From CAYNST01 sp964434105 (lineage in GTDB: Bacteria > Pseudomonadota > Gammaproteobacteria > Pseudomonadales > Cellvibrionaceae): a stretch of 56,962 nucleotides of DNA. A program made the translations under genes and the position numbers. Positions 43,432-52,741 of the stretch are shown here, piece by piece. The DNA is taken from contig CAYSTJ010000024.1 of the NCBI GenBank assembly GCA_964434105.1, positions 1 to 56,962 of the forward strand, given 5' to 3'. How positions within the stretch are numbered: position 1 is the stretch's first letter; each line of letters starts with the position of its first letter. Below the pieces are notes generated by a model. That model ran no database searches, was not told where the DNA came from, and saw only the letters and a list, made by a program, of their open reading frames with translations.

Positions 43432-44664
43432 ATGAAATTTGTCGATGAAGCCGCCATTTATGTGCAGGCCGGACGTGGTGGCAGTGGATGCCTGGGTTTT
43501 CGCCGGGAAAAATATATCCCCCGCGGTGGTCCGAATGGCGGCGACGGCGGCGACGGTGGATCGGTGTACCTGGAAGCCGATTCCTCCCTGAACACGCTGA
43601 TTGATTACCGGTACAGTCGCCGGTTTCTTGCGGAGAACGGCGAGCCCGGCAAGGGTTCCAATTGCACGGGAAAAAAAGGTGAAGATCTGGTGCTGCCGGT
43701 GCCCGTGGGTACTTCGGTGATCGATGACGATACCGGCGAGGTTGTCGGCGACCTGATTGAGGCTGGCCAGCGCATGATGGTGGCGCAGGGCGGTTGGCAC
43801 GGCCTGGGTAACACCCGCTTTAAATCCAGCGTCAACCGCGCGCCGCGGCAGACGACGCCCGGTTCCGATGGTGAAATGCGCAATTTACGGCTGGAACTGA
43901 AAGTGCTGGCCGACGTTGGGCTGCTGGGATTGCCCAATGCCGGGAAGTCGACCTTTGTCAGGGCGGTTTCTGCCGCCCAGCCGAAAGTGGCCGATTATCC
44001 CTTCACCACCCTGGTGCCTACGCTGGGGGTGGTGCGTGTGCATCGGCATCGCAGCTTCGTGATCGCGGATATTCCCGGGTTGATCGAAGGCGCCTCTGAT
44101 GGTGCCGGTCTGGGCATCCGGTTCCTCAAGCACCTGACGCGTTGCCGGGTCCTGTTGCATCTGGTGGATGTATGCCCGCCGGATGGCTCCGACCCGGTGG
44201 CCGCTGCCGAAGGGATCATTGCGGAAATCAGGCGCTTCAGCCCAACGCTGTCCCGTCGTCGGCGCTGGCTGGTTCTGAATAAGATCGATCTTTTGCCGGA
44301 TGAGGAGGTTGAGGAGATTCGGCAGCGCCTGATCGCGACACTCGACTGGCAAGGGCCTGTATATATGGTTTCGGCCGCCGAGAAGCGCGGTACGGAAACC
44401 CTGTGCCACGATCTGTTGCGCGAGCTGGAGATGACCTGGGAGGCCGAGCGCGAAGACCCCGAGCTGGCTGTGCAGGAGCGGGAGGTGCAGACCCGGATGC
44501 AGCGCGAAGCGCGTGACCGTATTGCCGCATTGCGCGTGCAGCGCCAGCTGGCTCGCGATGCGGCGAGCGACGCTGCCGTGGGGGACGAAGATGGCCTGGA
44601 TGACGACGATGATGGCCTGGATGACGACGATGATGATGGGATCGAAGTGGAATATGTGCGTTGA
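43432..44664 (+). CDS. obgE: GTPase ObgE/CgtA
   Basis: A 410-residue essential GTPase in large ribosomal subunit assembly and stress response. The glycine-rich Obg fold covers about 1-158 (GGNGGDGGDGG-type run GGPNGGDGGDGGSV), the G1 motif LGLPNAGKST is near 165, then ADIPGLIEGASDGAGLG and LNKIDLL. The C-terminus is a very acidic tail made partly of two identical 21-base repeats coding DGLDDDD. Start ATG 43432 has only a weak ribosome site. proB follows on the same strand. Confidence 0.96.
   Translation: MKFVDEAAIYVQAGRGGSGCLGFRREKYIPRGGPNGGDGGDGGSVYLEADSSLNTLIDYRYSRRFLAENGEPGKGSNCTGKKGEDLVLPVPVGTSVIDDDTGEVVGDLIEAGQRMMVAQGGWHGLGNTRFKSSVNRAPRQTTPGSDGEMRNLRLELKVLADVGLLGLPNAGKSTFVRAVSAAQPKVADYPFTTLVPTLGVVRVHRHRSFVIADIPGLIEGASDGAGLGIRFLKHLTRCRVLLHLVDVCPPDGSDPVAAAEGIIAEIRRFSPTLSRRRRWLVLNKIDLLPDEEVEEIRQRLIATLDWQGPVYMVSAAEKRGTETLCHDLLRELEMTWEAEREDPELAVQEREVQTRMQREARDRIAALRVQRQLARDAASDAAVGDEDGLDDDDDGLDDDDDDGIEVEYVR
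44590..44631 (+). repeat. 21-bp tandem repeat in the obgE 3' end
   Basis: Two perfect copies of a 21-base unit beginning GATGGCCTGG encode the repeated acidic DGLDDDD segment of the ObgE tail. The unit is a multiple of three and preserves the frame. Confidence 0.95.
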
Positions 44665-44690
44665 GCTGACACCTGATCGGGATTGCCGAT

Positions 44691-45812
44691 GTGAATAGAC
44701 GAGAGCTACTTGGATCCTGCCGTCGATGGGTCGTGAAGATTGGCAGTGCCCTGCTGACCGACAATGGGCGGGGTCTGGATCGGCACGCGATAGGCGACTG
44801 GGCACAGCAGATGGCGGCCCTGGTCAAAGCCGGCAATGAAGTGGTTCTGGTGTCGTCCGGCGCAGTGGCAGCCGGGATGTTTCGCCTGGGGTGGAAGGAG
44901 CGGCCGGTGGCGATTCATGAATTGCAGGCGGCGGCTGCGGTGGGCCAAATGGGACTGATACAGGCCTATGAAGAAGCCTTTCAGAAATACTCCCTGAAAA
45001 CCGCCCAGATTCTGGTGGATCACGACGATATGTCCAGTCGGGCACGTTACCTCAACGCCCGGTCGACCCTGAAGACCCTGACTCGACTGGGTGTCGTCCC
45101 TATCGTTAATGAAAATGATACGGTGGTAACCGACGAAATACGCTTTGGCGACAACGATACACTGGGCGCGCTGGTGGCGAACCTGATTGAAGCCGATGCG
45201 TTGCTGATACTGACGGATCAGGAAGGGATGTACGACGCCGATCCGAGAAAGAATGCATTGGCCAAGATTATCGCCGAGGCGCCCGCCAACGATCCTGGAT
45301 TGCTGGCCATGGCCGGCGATGGTGGCATATTGGGGCGTGGTGGAATGATTACCAAGGTTCGGGCCGCCCGTCTGGCGCAACGATCCGGGGCGCATACCGT
45401 GATTGCAGGGGGGCGTCTTGATGGTGTTATCCGGCGGGTCACTGCCGGTGAATGTCTGGGTACTCTGTTATATGCCACTGAAGCGCCGCTGGCAGCCCGG
45501 AAGCGGTGGCTGGCCGGGCAGATGCAGAGCAAGGGCGTGCTGGTCCTCGACGATGGTGCGGTTGCCGTACTGCGTAAAAAGGGGCGCAGTCTGCTCCCGG
45601 TGGGTGTGCGTCAGGTGAGCGGAACGTTCAATCGGGGTGATCTGGTTCGGTGCCGGAGCCTGCAGGGGCAGGATATTGCGGCCGGGCTGGTCAATTACAG
45701 CAGCAAGGAGGCACACCTGATCGCAGGTCACCCCAGCGCCGACATTGCCGCCCTGCTGGGTTACAAGGATGACGATGAAATTATACACCGGGATAATCTG
45801 GTTCTGATTTAA
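44691..45812 (+). CDS. proB: Glutamate 5-kinase
   Basis: A 373-residue enzyme for the first step of proline synthesis. The amino-acid kinase domain (VVKIGSALLTD, VLVSSGAVAAGM, VVPIVNENDTV, GGMITKVRAA) is followed by a C-terminal PUA domain (GVLVLDDGAVAVLRKKGRSLLPVGV). Start codon GTG 44691 fits the family N-terminus. The obgE-proB order is common in gammaproteobacteria. No proA is adjacent. Confidence 0.96.
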   Translation: MNRRELLGSCRRWVVKIGSALLTDNGRGLDRHAIGDWAQQMAALVKAGNEVVLVSSGAVAAGMFRLGWKERPVAIHELQAAAAVGQMGLIQAYEEAFQKYSLKTAQILVDHDDMSSRARYLNARSTLKTLTRLGVVPIVNENDTVVTDEIRFGDNDTLGALVANLIEADALLILTDQEGMYDADPRKNALAKIIAEAPANDPGLLAMAGDGGILGRGGMITKVRAARLAQRSGAHTVIAGGRLDGVIRRVTAGECLGTLLYATEAPLAARKRWLAGQMQSKGVLVLDDGAVAVLRKKGRSLLPVGVRQVSGTFNRGDLVRCRSLQGQDIAAGLVNYSSKEAHLIAGHPSADIAALLGYKDDDEIIHRDNLVLI

Positions 45813-45841
45813 GGGCTTTCTGCCTGGCGGGCTTTCATTGC

Positions 45842-46903
45842 ATGAGCATATTCAAAAAACACATAGACACGATTGGGGCCTATCAGCCTCCTCTGGACGG
45901 CCGCGATCCGCAGCGGTTCACGCTACTGGATTTCAATGAGCGGACGGTGCCATTGTCCTCAGTGGTCCAGGAGGCGCTGGTGGATTACATTCGTGCCGGT
46001 CGCCTGCAGATGTATCCGGCCTACGGTGATGTGGTTCAGGTCATTGCCCGGTACTGCGACGTGCCGCCGGCGCAATTGATGATTACCAATGGGTCCGATC
46101 AGGGTATTGACCTGATTATAAGGTCAGCCTGCCGCGAAGGCGATGAGGCGATCATTCCGGGGCCTGGGTTTGCCATGTACAGCCAGTGCGCAAAAATTGA
46201 AAATCTGGTCATTCATGAACCCCCGTATTCCCGCGAGCAGGGATTTCCCACCGACGCAGTACTGGCCGCGATTTCCGGGCGGACACGTATTATCTGTATC
46301 GCCAACCCCAACAATCCCAGTGGAACGGTTGTCAGCCGGGAAGATATTGTCCGCATTGCCCGCGCTGCACCGAATGCCTGCATTCTGGTGGATGAATGCT
46401 ATTACGAATATTTCGGTGAAACCGTGGCGGATCTGGTTGACCAGCTGCCCAATCTGGCGATCACGCGGACCTTTTCCAAAACCTGGGGGATGCCTTCACT
46501 GCGTCTGGGCTACATCATCAGCTGCGCCGATAATATCCGGGCGTTGCTCAATGTTCGCGGTCCCTACGATATCAACCAGTTGGCAATAGTCGCCATTCGC
46601 GCCGCGCTGGAGCATCCGGAGTATACCCGCGACTATGTGCGTGAGGTCATGCAGGAATCCAAGCCGCGGATAGAGCAGTTTCTGCGGGATCGTGGTGTCG
46701 ATTTCTGGCCGAGTGGGGCAAACTATCTGTGGACATTCCCGGCGGCACCCGAACGGGTCAATCAGGTGTTGATGGCACACGCCATTCTGGTCAGACCGAA
46801 AGCGGATGCCAATGGACGCATGGGCTTGCGCATTACAATTGGGACGACCGGGCAGACAGACCGGTTGCTGGAGGCGCTGGACGAGGCGCTGCAGTCCGGG
46901 TAG
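45842..46903 (+). CDS. HisC-like PLP-dependent aminotransferase
   Basis: A 353-residue class I/II aminotransferase of the histidinol-phosphate aminotransferase branch. TNGSDQGIDLIIRSAC, IANPNNPSGTVVSRED, DECYYEYFG and the PLP-lysine site TRTFSKTWGMPSLRLGY are intact. It may be HisC or a relative with another substrate; no his operon genes are near and there is no sugar-phosphate context, so the substrate is not assigned. Start ATG 45842, 29 bases after proB, so it could be co-transcribed; a bidirectional terminator follows. Confidence 0.85.
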   Translation: MSIFKKHIDTIGAYQPPLDGRDPQRFTLLDFNERTVPLSSVVQEALVDYIRAGRLQMYPAYGDVVQVIARYCDVPPAQLMITNGSDQGIDLIIRSACREGDEAIIPGPGFAMYSQCAKIENLVIHEPPYSREQGFPTDAVLAAISGRTRIICIANPNNPSGTVVSREDIVRIARAAPNACILVDECYYEYFGETVADLVDQLPNLAITRTFSKTWGMPSLRLGYIISCADNIRALLNVRGPYDINQLAIVAIRAALEHPEYTRDYVREVMQESKPRIEQFLRDRGVDFWPSGANYLWTFPAAPERVNQVLMAHAILVRPKADANGRMGLRITIGTTGQTDRLLEALDEALQSG

Positions 46904-46932
46904 TTGAAAGAGAGTGCCGGGTAGAATGCAGT

Positions 46933-46959
46933 AAAAAAGCCGGGCTAACCGGCTTTTTT
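46933..46959. terminator. Bidirectional intrinsic terminator
   Basis: AAAAAAGCCGG-gctaa-CCGGCTTTTTT is symmetric and has T-runs on both strands. It separates the convergent aminotransferase gene and rpsT. Confidence 0.92.
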
Positions 46960-46984
46960 AATGATCGGGAGCAGGGGGCTATAA

Positions 46985-47257
46985 TCAGGCAGAAGCGCTC
47001 AATGCCTTGATCTGGGCATTCAGTCGGCTCTTGTGTCGGGCCGCTTTATTCTTGTGGAAAATGCCCTTGTCTGCTATGCGATCTATAATCGGAACCGCAG
47101 CGGCATACGCTGTTTTTGCGGCTTCTACATCACCGCTTTGCAGTGCGTAAACCACTTTCTTGATGGAAGTTCGTGCCATTGAACGCAGGCTGGCGTTGTG
47201 CGCGCGCGCCTTGTCATTCTGGCGAGCGCGTTTTTTTGCTTGAGGTGTATTGGCCAC
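46985..47257 (-). CDS. rpsT: 30S ribosomal protein S20
   Basis: A 90-residue ribosomal protein binding 16S rRNA. MANTPQAKKRARQNDKARAHN and the helical IADKGIFHKNKAARHKSRLN are S20 signatures. Alone on the minus strand with the shared terminator at 46933. Confidence 0.98.
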   Translation of the reverse strand: MANTPQAKKRARQNDKARAHNASLRSMARTSIKKVVYALQSGDVEAAKTAYAAAVPIIDRIADKGIFHKNKAARHKSRLNAQIKALSASA

Positions 47258-47457
47258 CGATATGCTCCTACAGTCACTTTTGATCAGGTTTTTACGACGC
47301 CACGGTATTCGGGTGAATGTTGACAGTGGCTGAATTAAGGACGCGGTATTATCCCCGAATCGGGGCAGGTGTCAAGTGATCAGGCCCTTTGGGTATCAAA
47401 TTTCAAGCCTTTTATGGCAATAGTGGCGTTGATTTGCATCCTTGCATAACCACGGCG

Positions 47458-48288
47458 CTAATTGAAAAGATTCAGACCCTCAGCCATATCCAGCTCTTCC
47501 AGTTCGGTGCTTTCGATGTGGGGATCCAGCCCGAGGCGGTCAAACGCCGTGACGCGTTCAAAGTCGACATCCTTGAACCGATCGGGCGATGACTGCATCA
47601 AGGCCACAGTCACGATATCGGCATAATCAGCCTGGTCTCCTTCGCGGTAGAAATCCAGGTGTGCCTTGGGTACGTTGCGGATTCCCTGGGGAAACTCCCA
47701 CGAACTGAGGATTTCGACCCCAATATTGGGATGGGCAGCCTCAATGACCGACTCCAGCGTAAAGCTGTCTTTTAATAATGCCGGATGATTTTCTGCGTAC
47801 GCAAGGATCGGAAGAACGCCGATTTTATGGACCAGTCCGGCCAGGCTGGCCTGGTCAGGACGTAATTTGGTGTAGTGCTTACAGAGAATGGTACTGATTC
47901 CGGCGATTTCAGTCGAGCTGCTCCACACATTACGCAGCCGTTTGTCGATCATATCCGATGTCGCCTGGAACATCTGCTCCATTGCCAGGCCGGTAGCGAG
48001 TGTCGCGGTGGTAGTGACACCCAGGCGCATCAGGGCCATGTTCAGGTTTTGTATCTCTTTGGCGCCCCGGTAAAACGCGCTGTTGGAGACCTTGATAATG
48101 CGGGCAGTCAGCGCGGCATCGGTGCCAATGATATCGGACAGTTGCTTGATGCTGGTGTTTTGATCATCCGCCACTTCACGTACGCGCAACGCCATCTCGG
48201 GCATGGTGGGCAATACCAGCTTGTCTTTGGCGATGGCACTGAATATGGCGTCGGAAATCTTCTCGGTCAGTGTGCTGATGGCTTGCAT
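47458..48288 (-). CDS. HDOD domain protein
   Basis: A 276-residue protein consisting of one HDOD domain (about 15-215), an HD-superfamily relative in signal transduction that usually lacks the catalytic His-Asp pair. Visible: LPTMPEMALRVREVADD, LSDIIGTDAALTARIIKVSNSAFYRG, MALMRLGVTTTATLATGLAM and LAGLVHKIGVLPILAY, where the HD doublet is absent (HKIG). There is no second domain. The partner pathway is unknown. Confidence 0.88.
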   Translation of the reverse strand: MQAISTLTEKISDAIFSAIAKDKLVLPTMPEMALRVREVADDQNTSIKQLSDIIGTDAALTARIIKVSNSAFYRGAKEIQNLNMALMRLGVTTTATLATGLAMEQMFQATSDMIDKRLRNVWSSSTEIAGISTILCKHYTKLRPDQASLAGLVHKIGVLPILAYAENHPALLKDSFTLESVIEAAHPNIGVEILSSWEFPQGIRNVPKAHLDFYREGDQADYADIVTVALMQSSPDRFKDVDFERVTAFDRLGLDPHIESTELEELDMAEGLNLFN

Positions 48289-48400
48289 AAGACTCCTTCA
48301 TCAGGCGTCGTGTTGGAAGTAAAGATCACATACCCCGCTTTTATGTCCTTTCTTGCAGGTCAATGACCGCAGCCGGTGGGACTGAAGCGTTAACAGCTTT

Positions 48401-49363
48401 TTAAGGTATAGCATACGGCGGTGATAACCACTGTATTTTGGCGCTGACCGGCCGTATCAGGTGACGCTCGGACTGGTCCGCTTTGTCCCGGCCGGTGACG
48501 GCCAGTAACACCTGCTGCGCGCCACGGTTGACCGATTCTACGACGGTCCCCGTTGCACCGTCGGCGTCCTGCAGCTCAGTGCCCGGTGGTAGTGGTGTGG
48601 CGCTGTCAACAACAGCTTGATACAGGGATTTTTTAAGCTGACCGCGATATTGCATACGGGCCACAATCTCCTGACCGGTATAGCACCCTTTTTTAAAACT
48701 GATCCCGTCGATCTGCTGGTAATTGAACATTTGCGGAATAAACTTTTCCTGGGTGGCAGCCTCGACCTCCGCGAATCCCGCCTGTACGTGGTATAACCGT
48801 AGCCAGTCGGCAGACGACGCCTGTGCAACCTTTGACAGTGCGTCCAGTACCTGCTGCAGGTACGATGGCTGGACCCAAATTTCCAGCAGGTCGTCTGCAC
48901 GGCGGATCATCGTTCCGGTCGGCTGGTTCAGGAATTTTCCGGGTTCGGGCAGGGGAAAGGGTAGCCCGGCCGGCAGCGTGCCGGATATGGCCAGCGGCAA
49001 CCGCCCGGATGGCGTAATGGTCGCCTTGGAAAATACGATGTATTTGCGGAGCGCTGCAAGCGCCGATTCCGCGATATTGTCCCGCAACCGTAGCAAAAGC
49101 TCATCACCGTCCTGTGCCAGCAGGAAACTGCTTATCATCCGGCCCTTGGGTGAGCAGTGAGCCCCCAGACACCATTCGCCTGCTTCGAGTCGGTCAAGGT
49201 CGCAGGTCAACTGCCCTTGCAGAAATTTCTTTGCATCTGCGCCCGCAACGGTCAGCAGGCTGTGTTCTGTCATGGGTATCAGTCGGGTGACGCCGGCATC
49301 CTCCGCGGCAATGTCTTCGGCGGCGTTGAAAAATTCAGTGTTTGTGGCGTGCCATGGCGTCAT
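48401..49363 (-). CDS. ygfZ: Folate-binding tRNA-modifying protein YgfZ
   Basis: A 320-residue GcvT-like protein needed for maintenance of some iron-sulfur enzymes such as MiaB. The conserved YgfZ signature KGCYTGQEIVARMQYRG is present with its reactive Cys. The N-terminal FLQGQLTCDLDRL block is typical. ATG 49363 is chosen (MTPWHATNTEFF); a longer frame to 49402 overlaps the divergent promoter region. Divergent from sdhE, as in E. coli. Confidence 0.92.
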   Translation of the reverse strand: MTPWHATNTEFFNAAEDIAAEDAGVTRLIPMTEHSLLTVAGADAKKFLQGQLTCDLDRLEAGEWCLGAHCSPKGRMISSFLLAQDGDELLLRLRDNIAESALAALRKYIVFSKATITPSGRLPLAISGTLPAGLPFPLPEPGKFLNQPTGTMIRRADDLLEIWVQPSYLQQVLDALSKVAQASSADWLRLYHVQAGFAEVEAATQEKFIPQMFNYQQIDGISFKKGCYTGQEIVARMQYRGQLKKSLYQAVVDSATPLPPGTELQDADGATGTVVESVNRGAQQVLLAVTGRDKADQSERHLIRPVSAKIQWLSPPYAIP

Positions 49364-49450
49364 AAGATAATCCGGTTTGCATGAATAAACGAAGTGTACC
49401 AATCCTGGGGCGTTATAATAGCCCTGAAATTTACCATGCGGGAAAGTGTT

Positions 49451-49690
49451 ATGGAGTATAACCGGGCCATCTGGGGCAGTCGCCGCGGAATGCTGGAGCT
49501 GGATTTGATTCTGTTACCGTTTGTCGAGCAGCGTTACTGCACCTTGTCAGCAGAGCAGCAGGCTTTATATGCGCAGTTATTGACCTGTGAAGACCAGGAT
49601 CTGTTTGTATGGTTTCTGCATCGGCAGGAGCCGGCCGACGCCAACCTGAAAAGTATCGTGGAGCTTGTGCGCGCGCACCATGCAACATAG
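49451..49690 (+). CDS. sdhE: FAD assembly factor SdhE
   Basis: A 79-residue factor that promotes covalent flavinylation of succinate dehydrogenase. The RGMLELD stretch carries the RGxxE motif that contacts the flavoprotein; the rest is the five-helix fold (LLTCEDQDLFVWFLHR). ATG 49451 follows GGGAAAG. ygfX overlaps its 3' end by 11 bases, and ygfZ is divergent, the classical cluster. Confidence 0.92.
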   Translation: MEYNRAIWGSRRGMLELDLILLPFVEQRYCTLSAEQQALYAQLLTCEDQDLFVWFLHRQEPADANLKSIVELVRAHHAT

Positions 49691-50096
49691 TTTCCCGGTA
49701 ACCCCGTCGCGAGTATACGCCGTCGTATTGCTTTGTTTGCATCTGGGTGTGTTGTTTGTACTTTGTCTGCTCCCCATGCATTGGGGGTGGCGCGTAATGC
49801 TGCTGGCACTATTGGCGGTGCAGGGTGTATTTGTGTGGCGGGAGTGGCAGGCGCACCGGCAGTTGCAGTGGATTTCCCTGGAGCAGGGTCGTCTGCGCAT
49901 CAAGGTCAATGGGAAGATGCTGGCGGTCCTGGCAGAGCCGGGCCGTCTGGTTGGTTATCGGCTGATCATTCTGCCCGTTAAAAACGCTTACTACCGGAAA
50001 ACATTGCTCCTGTTCCCGGATATGGCAACAGCCGACGACATGCGTCAACTCAGAGTCTGGCTCAATTTTCAGACACACCGACAGACTTCGGGTTAA
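49680..50096 (+). CDS. YgfX/CptA-like membrane protein
   Basis: A 138-residue protein with two adjacent N-terminal membrane helices (about 14-50: VVLLCLHLGVLFVLCLLP and VMLLALLAVQGVFVW) and a cytosolic beta-rich domain. It matches the YgfX family by position, size and topology. In E. coli YgfX (CptA) has been described as a toxin acting on FtsZ and MreB with SdhE (CptB) as antitoxin; this role is debated. The ATG lies inside the sdhE end, so the two are coupled. Confidence 0.8.
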   Translation: MQHSFPVTPSRVYAVVLLCLHLGVLFVLCLLPMHWGWRVMLLALLAVQGVFVWREWQAHRQLQWISLEQGRLRIKVNGKMLAVLAEPGRLVGYRLIILPVKNAYYRKTLLLFPDMATADDMRQLRVWLNFQTHRQTSG

Positions 50097-50163
50097 TCAG
50101 TTGCCGTTAAACGCCGGATGGCTGGTGAAATGTATCAGCGGCGCGACGCGCCCGAGCGCGTAT

Positions 50164-50186
50164 GTCCTGCCCGCACCGGGCAGGAC
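50164..50186. terminator. Perfect hairpin between convergent genes
   Basis: A 10-bp perfect stem GTCCTGCCCG / CGGGCAGGAC with a 3-base loop lies between the 3' ends of the ygfX-like gene and the cellobiose phosphorylase gene. No T-tract follows on either strand; possible terminator or mRNA 3'-end stabiliser. Confidence 0.45.
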
Positions 50187-50197
50187 GCATGACTGAA

Positions 50198-52633
50198 CTA
50201 GCCCAGAACGACTTCAACGCTGACCTGCTCGCCGGCCGCAGCGGCGGGTACAACGCAGCCTTCAATGGACTGGCCGTTGACCTTCATGGACCGAATGCCT
50301 TTGCTGACGCCGTCCGGATTGGAGACTTCAATAGCGTAGGTCGCACCCCGGAACTTGCGGTTAATGCTGAAACCCTTCCACGCCTTCGGAATACACGGAT
50401 TGACGATGAGGCCATCATAATCCGGTTTTACCCCCAGTATATACTGGGTAATGGCAGCAAAGTTCCAGGCAGCGGTACCGGTCAGCCATGAGTTCTTGGC
50501 TTCGCCGGGTTTAAAAGCGTCCTTGCCGGCTATCATCTGCGCATACACGTAAGGCTCAACGCGGTGCAAATCGCTGATTTCTTCGAGATATGCCGGTGCG
50601 ATCTTGCGGTAATACTCGAAGGCCCGGTCACCGTTGCCCAGCAGGGTTTCGGTAATCATGATCCACGGGTTGTTGTGACAAAAAATACCGGCGTTTTCCT
50701 TGTAACCCGCCGGGTATGTCGAAATTTCCCCGTATTCAATGTAATACCGGGTGAATGCCGGCTGCTGCAACACGATGCCATAATCCGAATCGAGCCACTC
50801 CTTGACCGAGTCCATTGACTTTTGCACCATGCCGTCTTCCAGACCAATGCCGGCCATGCCACAGAATCCCTGGGATTCAATAAAGATTTTGCCTTCTTCG
50901 TTTTCGTTGCTTCCAACTTTTTTTCCATAATAATCGTAGGCACGCAAATACCACTCGCCGTCCCAGCCATGTTGCTTCACGGCGGTAATCATGGCATCGA
51001 CATGCTTTTGCGCCGCTGCTGCTTCGTCTTCCTGGCCGACACGTTTGCACAGCTTGATAAACTCATTGCCGTAAAGCACGAACAGACCGGCGATCATCAG
51101 TGACTCGGCGGTACGCCCTACCTTGTTGCCCGTGGTCTGAAATGATTCGTTGGGGTCCGAAGAAAAGCAGTTAAGGTTGAGGCAGTCATTCCAGTCGGCG
51201 CGGCCGATCAGTGGCAAACCGTGAGGGCCGAGGTTATTCACGGTGTGATACAGGGATCGCTTCAGATGTTCGAAATGGCTGGTAGCCTTGCTGGCATCGT
51301 TATCGTAGGGCACCTGCTCGTCGAGAATGGAAAAATCGCCGGATTCCTTGATGTAATCCGTTGTGGCCAGAATCAGCCATAGAGGATCGTCGTTAAAGTT
51401 GCCGCCAATGGCGTTGTTGCCGCGCTTGGTCAGCGGTTGATACTGGTGGTAGGCGGAGCCGTCTTCAAACTGGGTGGCGGCAATATCGAGGATGCGCTGG
51501 CGTGCGCGCTCCGGTATCTGATGCACAAAACCGATCAGATCCTGATTGGAATCCCGAAAACCCATGCCGCGTCCGATTCCCGATTCGAAAAATGACGCGC
51601 TGCGGCTCATATTGAAAGTGACCATGCACTGGTACTGATTCCAGATATTGACCATCCGGTCCAGCCGCTCGTCGCCGCTGTTCACCTGATAGGTGCTCAG
51701 AAGATTGGCCCAGTAGTCTTTCAGTCTGGCCAGCTCCGCATCGACTTTTTCGACGCTGTCAAAGCGTGCAGCGAGAGCCTCGGCGGGCTTTTTATTGATG
51801 ATGCCTTTGCTTTCCCACTTGTTCTCCGGATCTATTTCGATATAGCCGAGCACAAAGATCAGATCTTTCTGCTCACCCGGCTGCAGTTCAATCTCCAGGT
51901 AATGCGAAGCGATCGGGGACCAGCCATGGGCTTCTGAATTGCGGGGTTTGCCGTCAAAGACCGCATCGGGACGATCGAAATTATTATAGAGGCCGACAAA
52001 GGTCTCGCGATCGGTGTCATATCCCTGGATGGGTGCGTTGACGGTGTAGAACGCATAGTGATTACGCCGTTCCTTGAATTCGGTCTTGTGGTAGATCGCA
52101 GAGCCTTTGATCTCTACTTCGCCGGTAGAAAAGTTACGCTGGAAGTTGGTCATGTCGTCTTCCGCGTTCCACAGGCACCATTCCGTCAGTGAAAACAGTT
52201 TAAATTTTTTGACTGAATCTGTGTTGTTGCGCAGGCTGACCTTTTGTATTTCCGCCCAGGTGCCCATTGGAATAAAATAGGTAACTTCGGCCTGCAGGCC
52301 GTTTCGCTCGCCCTGGATTCGGGTGTAACTCAACCCGTGTCGGCATGCATAGTTATCAAGATCGGCTTTCACCGGCTTCCAGCCCGGTGACCATACGTCG
52401 CCGCCATCGTTGATGTAAAAATACTTGCCACCGTTGTCGATGGGCACACTGTTGTAGCGGTATCGGGTTAAACGACGGAATTTTGCGTCCTTGTAAAATG
52501 TGTACCCGCCGGCTGTATTGGAGATCAGACTGAAGAAATCCTCGTTCCCCAGATAGTTGATCCACGGCCACGGGGTGCGCGGATTGGTTATCACATATTC
52601 CCGGGCGCTGTCGTCGAAATGACCGAATTTCAT
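50198..52633 (-). CDS. Cellobiose phosphorylase (GH94)
   Basis: An 811-residue cytosolic enzyme that splits cellobiose with phosphate to glucose-1-phosphate and glucose. The N-terminal beta-sandwich starts MKFGHFDDSAREYVITNPRTP; the catalytic (alpha/alpha)6 barrel includes GIGRGMGFRDSNQDL, FNDDPLWLI and the GRADWNDCLNLN segment containing the likely proton donor Asp (near residue 480). Length and N-terminus fit cellobiose rather than chitobiose or cellodextrin enzymes. No signal peptide. The SSS symporter gene lies 108 bases upstream on the same strand, a likely uptake partner. Confidence 0.93.
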   Translation of the reverse strand: MKFGHFDDSAREYVITNPRTPWPWINYLGNEDFFSLISNTAGGYTFYKDAKFRRLTRYRYNSVPIDNGGKYFYINDGGDVWSPGWKPVKADLDNYACRHGLSYTRIQGERNGLQAEVTYFIPMGTWAEIQKVSLRNNTDSVKKFKLFSLTEWCLWNAEDDMTNFQRNFSTGEVEIKGSAIYHKTEFKERRNHYAFYTVNAPIQGYDTDRETFVGLYNNFDRPDAVFDGKPRNSEAHGWSPIASHYLEIELQPGEQKDLIFVLGYIEIDPENKWESKGIINKKPAEALAARFDSVEKVDAELARLKDYWANLLSTYQVNSGDERLDRMVNIWNQYQCMVTFNMSRSASFFESGIGRGMGFRDSNQDLIGFVHQIPERARQRILDIAATQFEDGSAYHQYQPLTKRGNNAIGGNFNDDPLWLILATTDYIKESGDFSILDEQVPYDNDASKATSHFEHLKRSLYHTVNNLGPHGLPLIGRADWNDCLNLNCFSSDPNESFQTTGNKVGRTAESLMIAGLFVLYGNEFIKLCKRVGQEDEAAAAQKHVDAMITAVKQHGWDGEWYLRAYDYYGKKVGSNENEEGKIFIESQGFCGMAGIGLEDGMVQKSMDSVKEWLDSDYGIVLQQPAFTRYYIEYGEISTYPAGYKENAGIFCHNNPWIMITETLLGNGDRAFEYYRKIAPAYLEEISDLHRVEPYVYAQMIAGKDAFKPGEAKNSWLTGTAAWNFAAITQYILGVKPDYDGLIVNPCIPKAWKGFSINRKFRGATYAIEVSNPDGVSKGIRSMKVNGQSIEGCVVPAAAAGEQVSVEVVLG

Positions 52634-52741
52634 ATCTTATACCTTAGTGGTTAGCGTTAGCGTTGTTATAGGGTGCCTGGTTTTTATTGTTGTCGGCAGG
52701 CACTGTGACGGAGCGAGTGGCCTCCGCCGCATTCTGGAGTT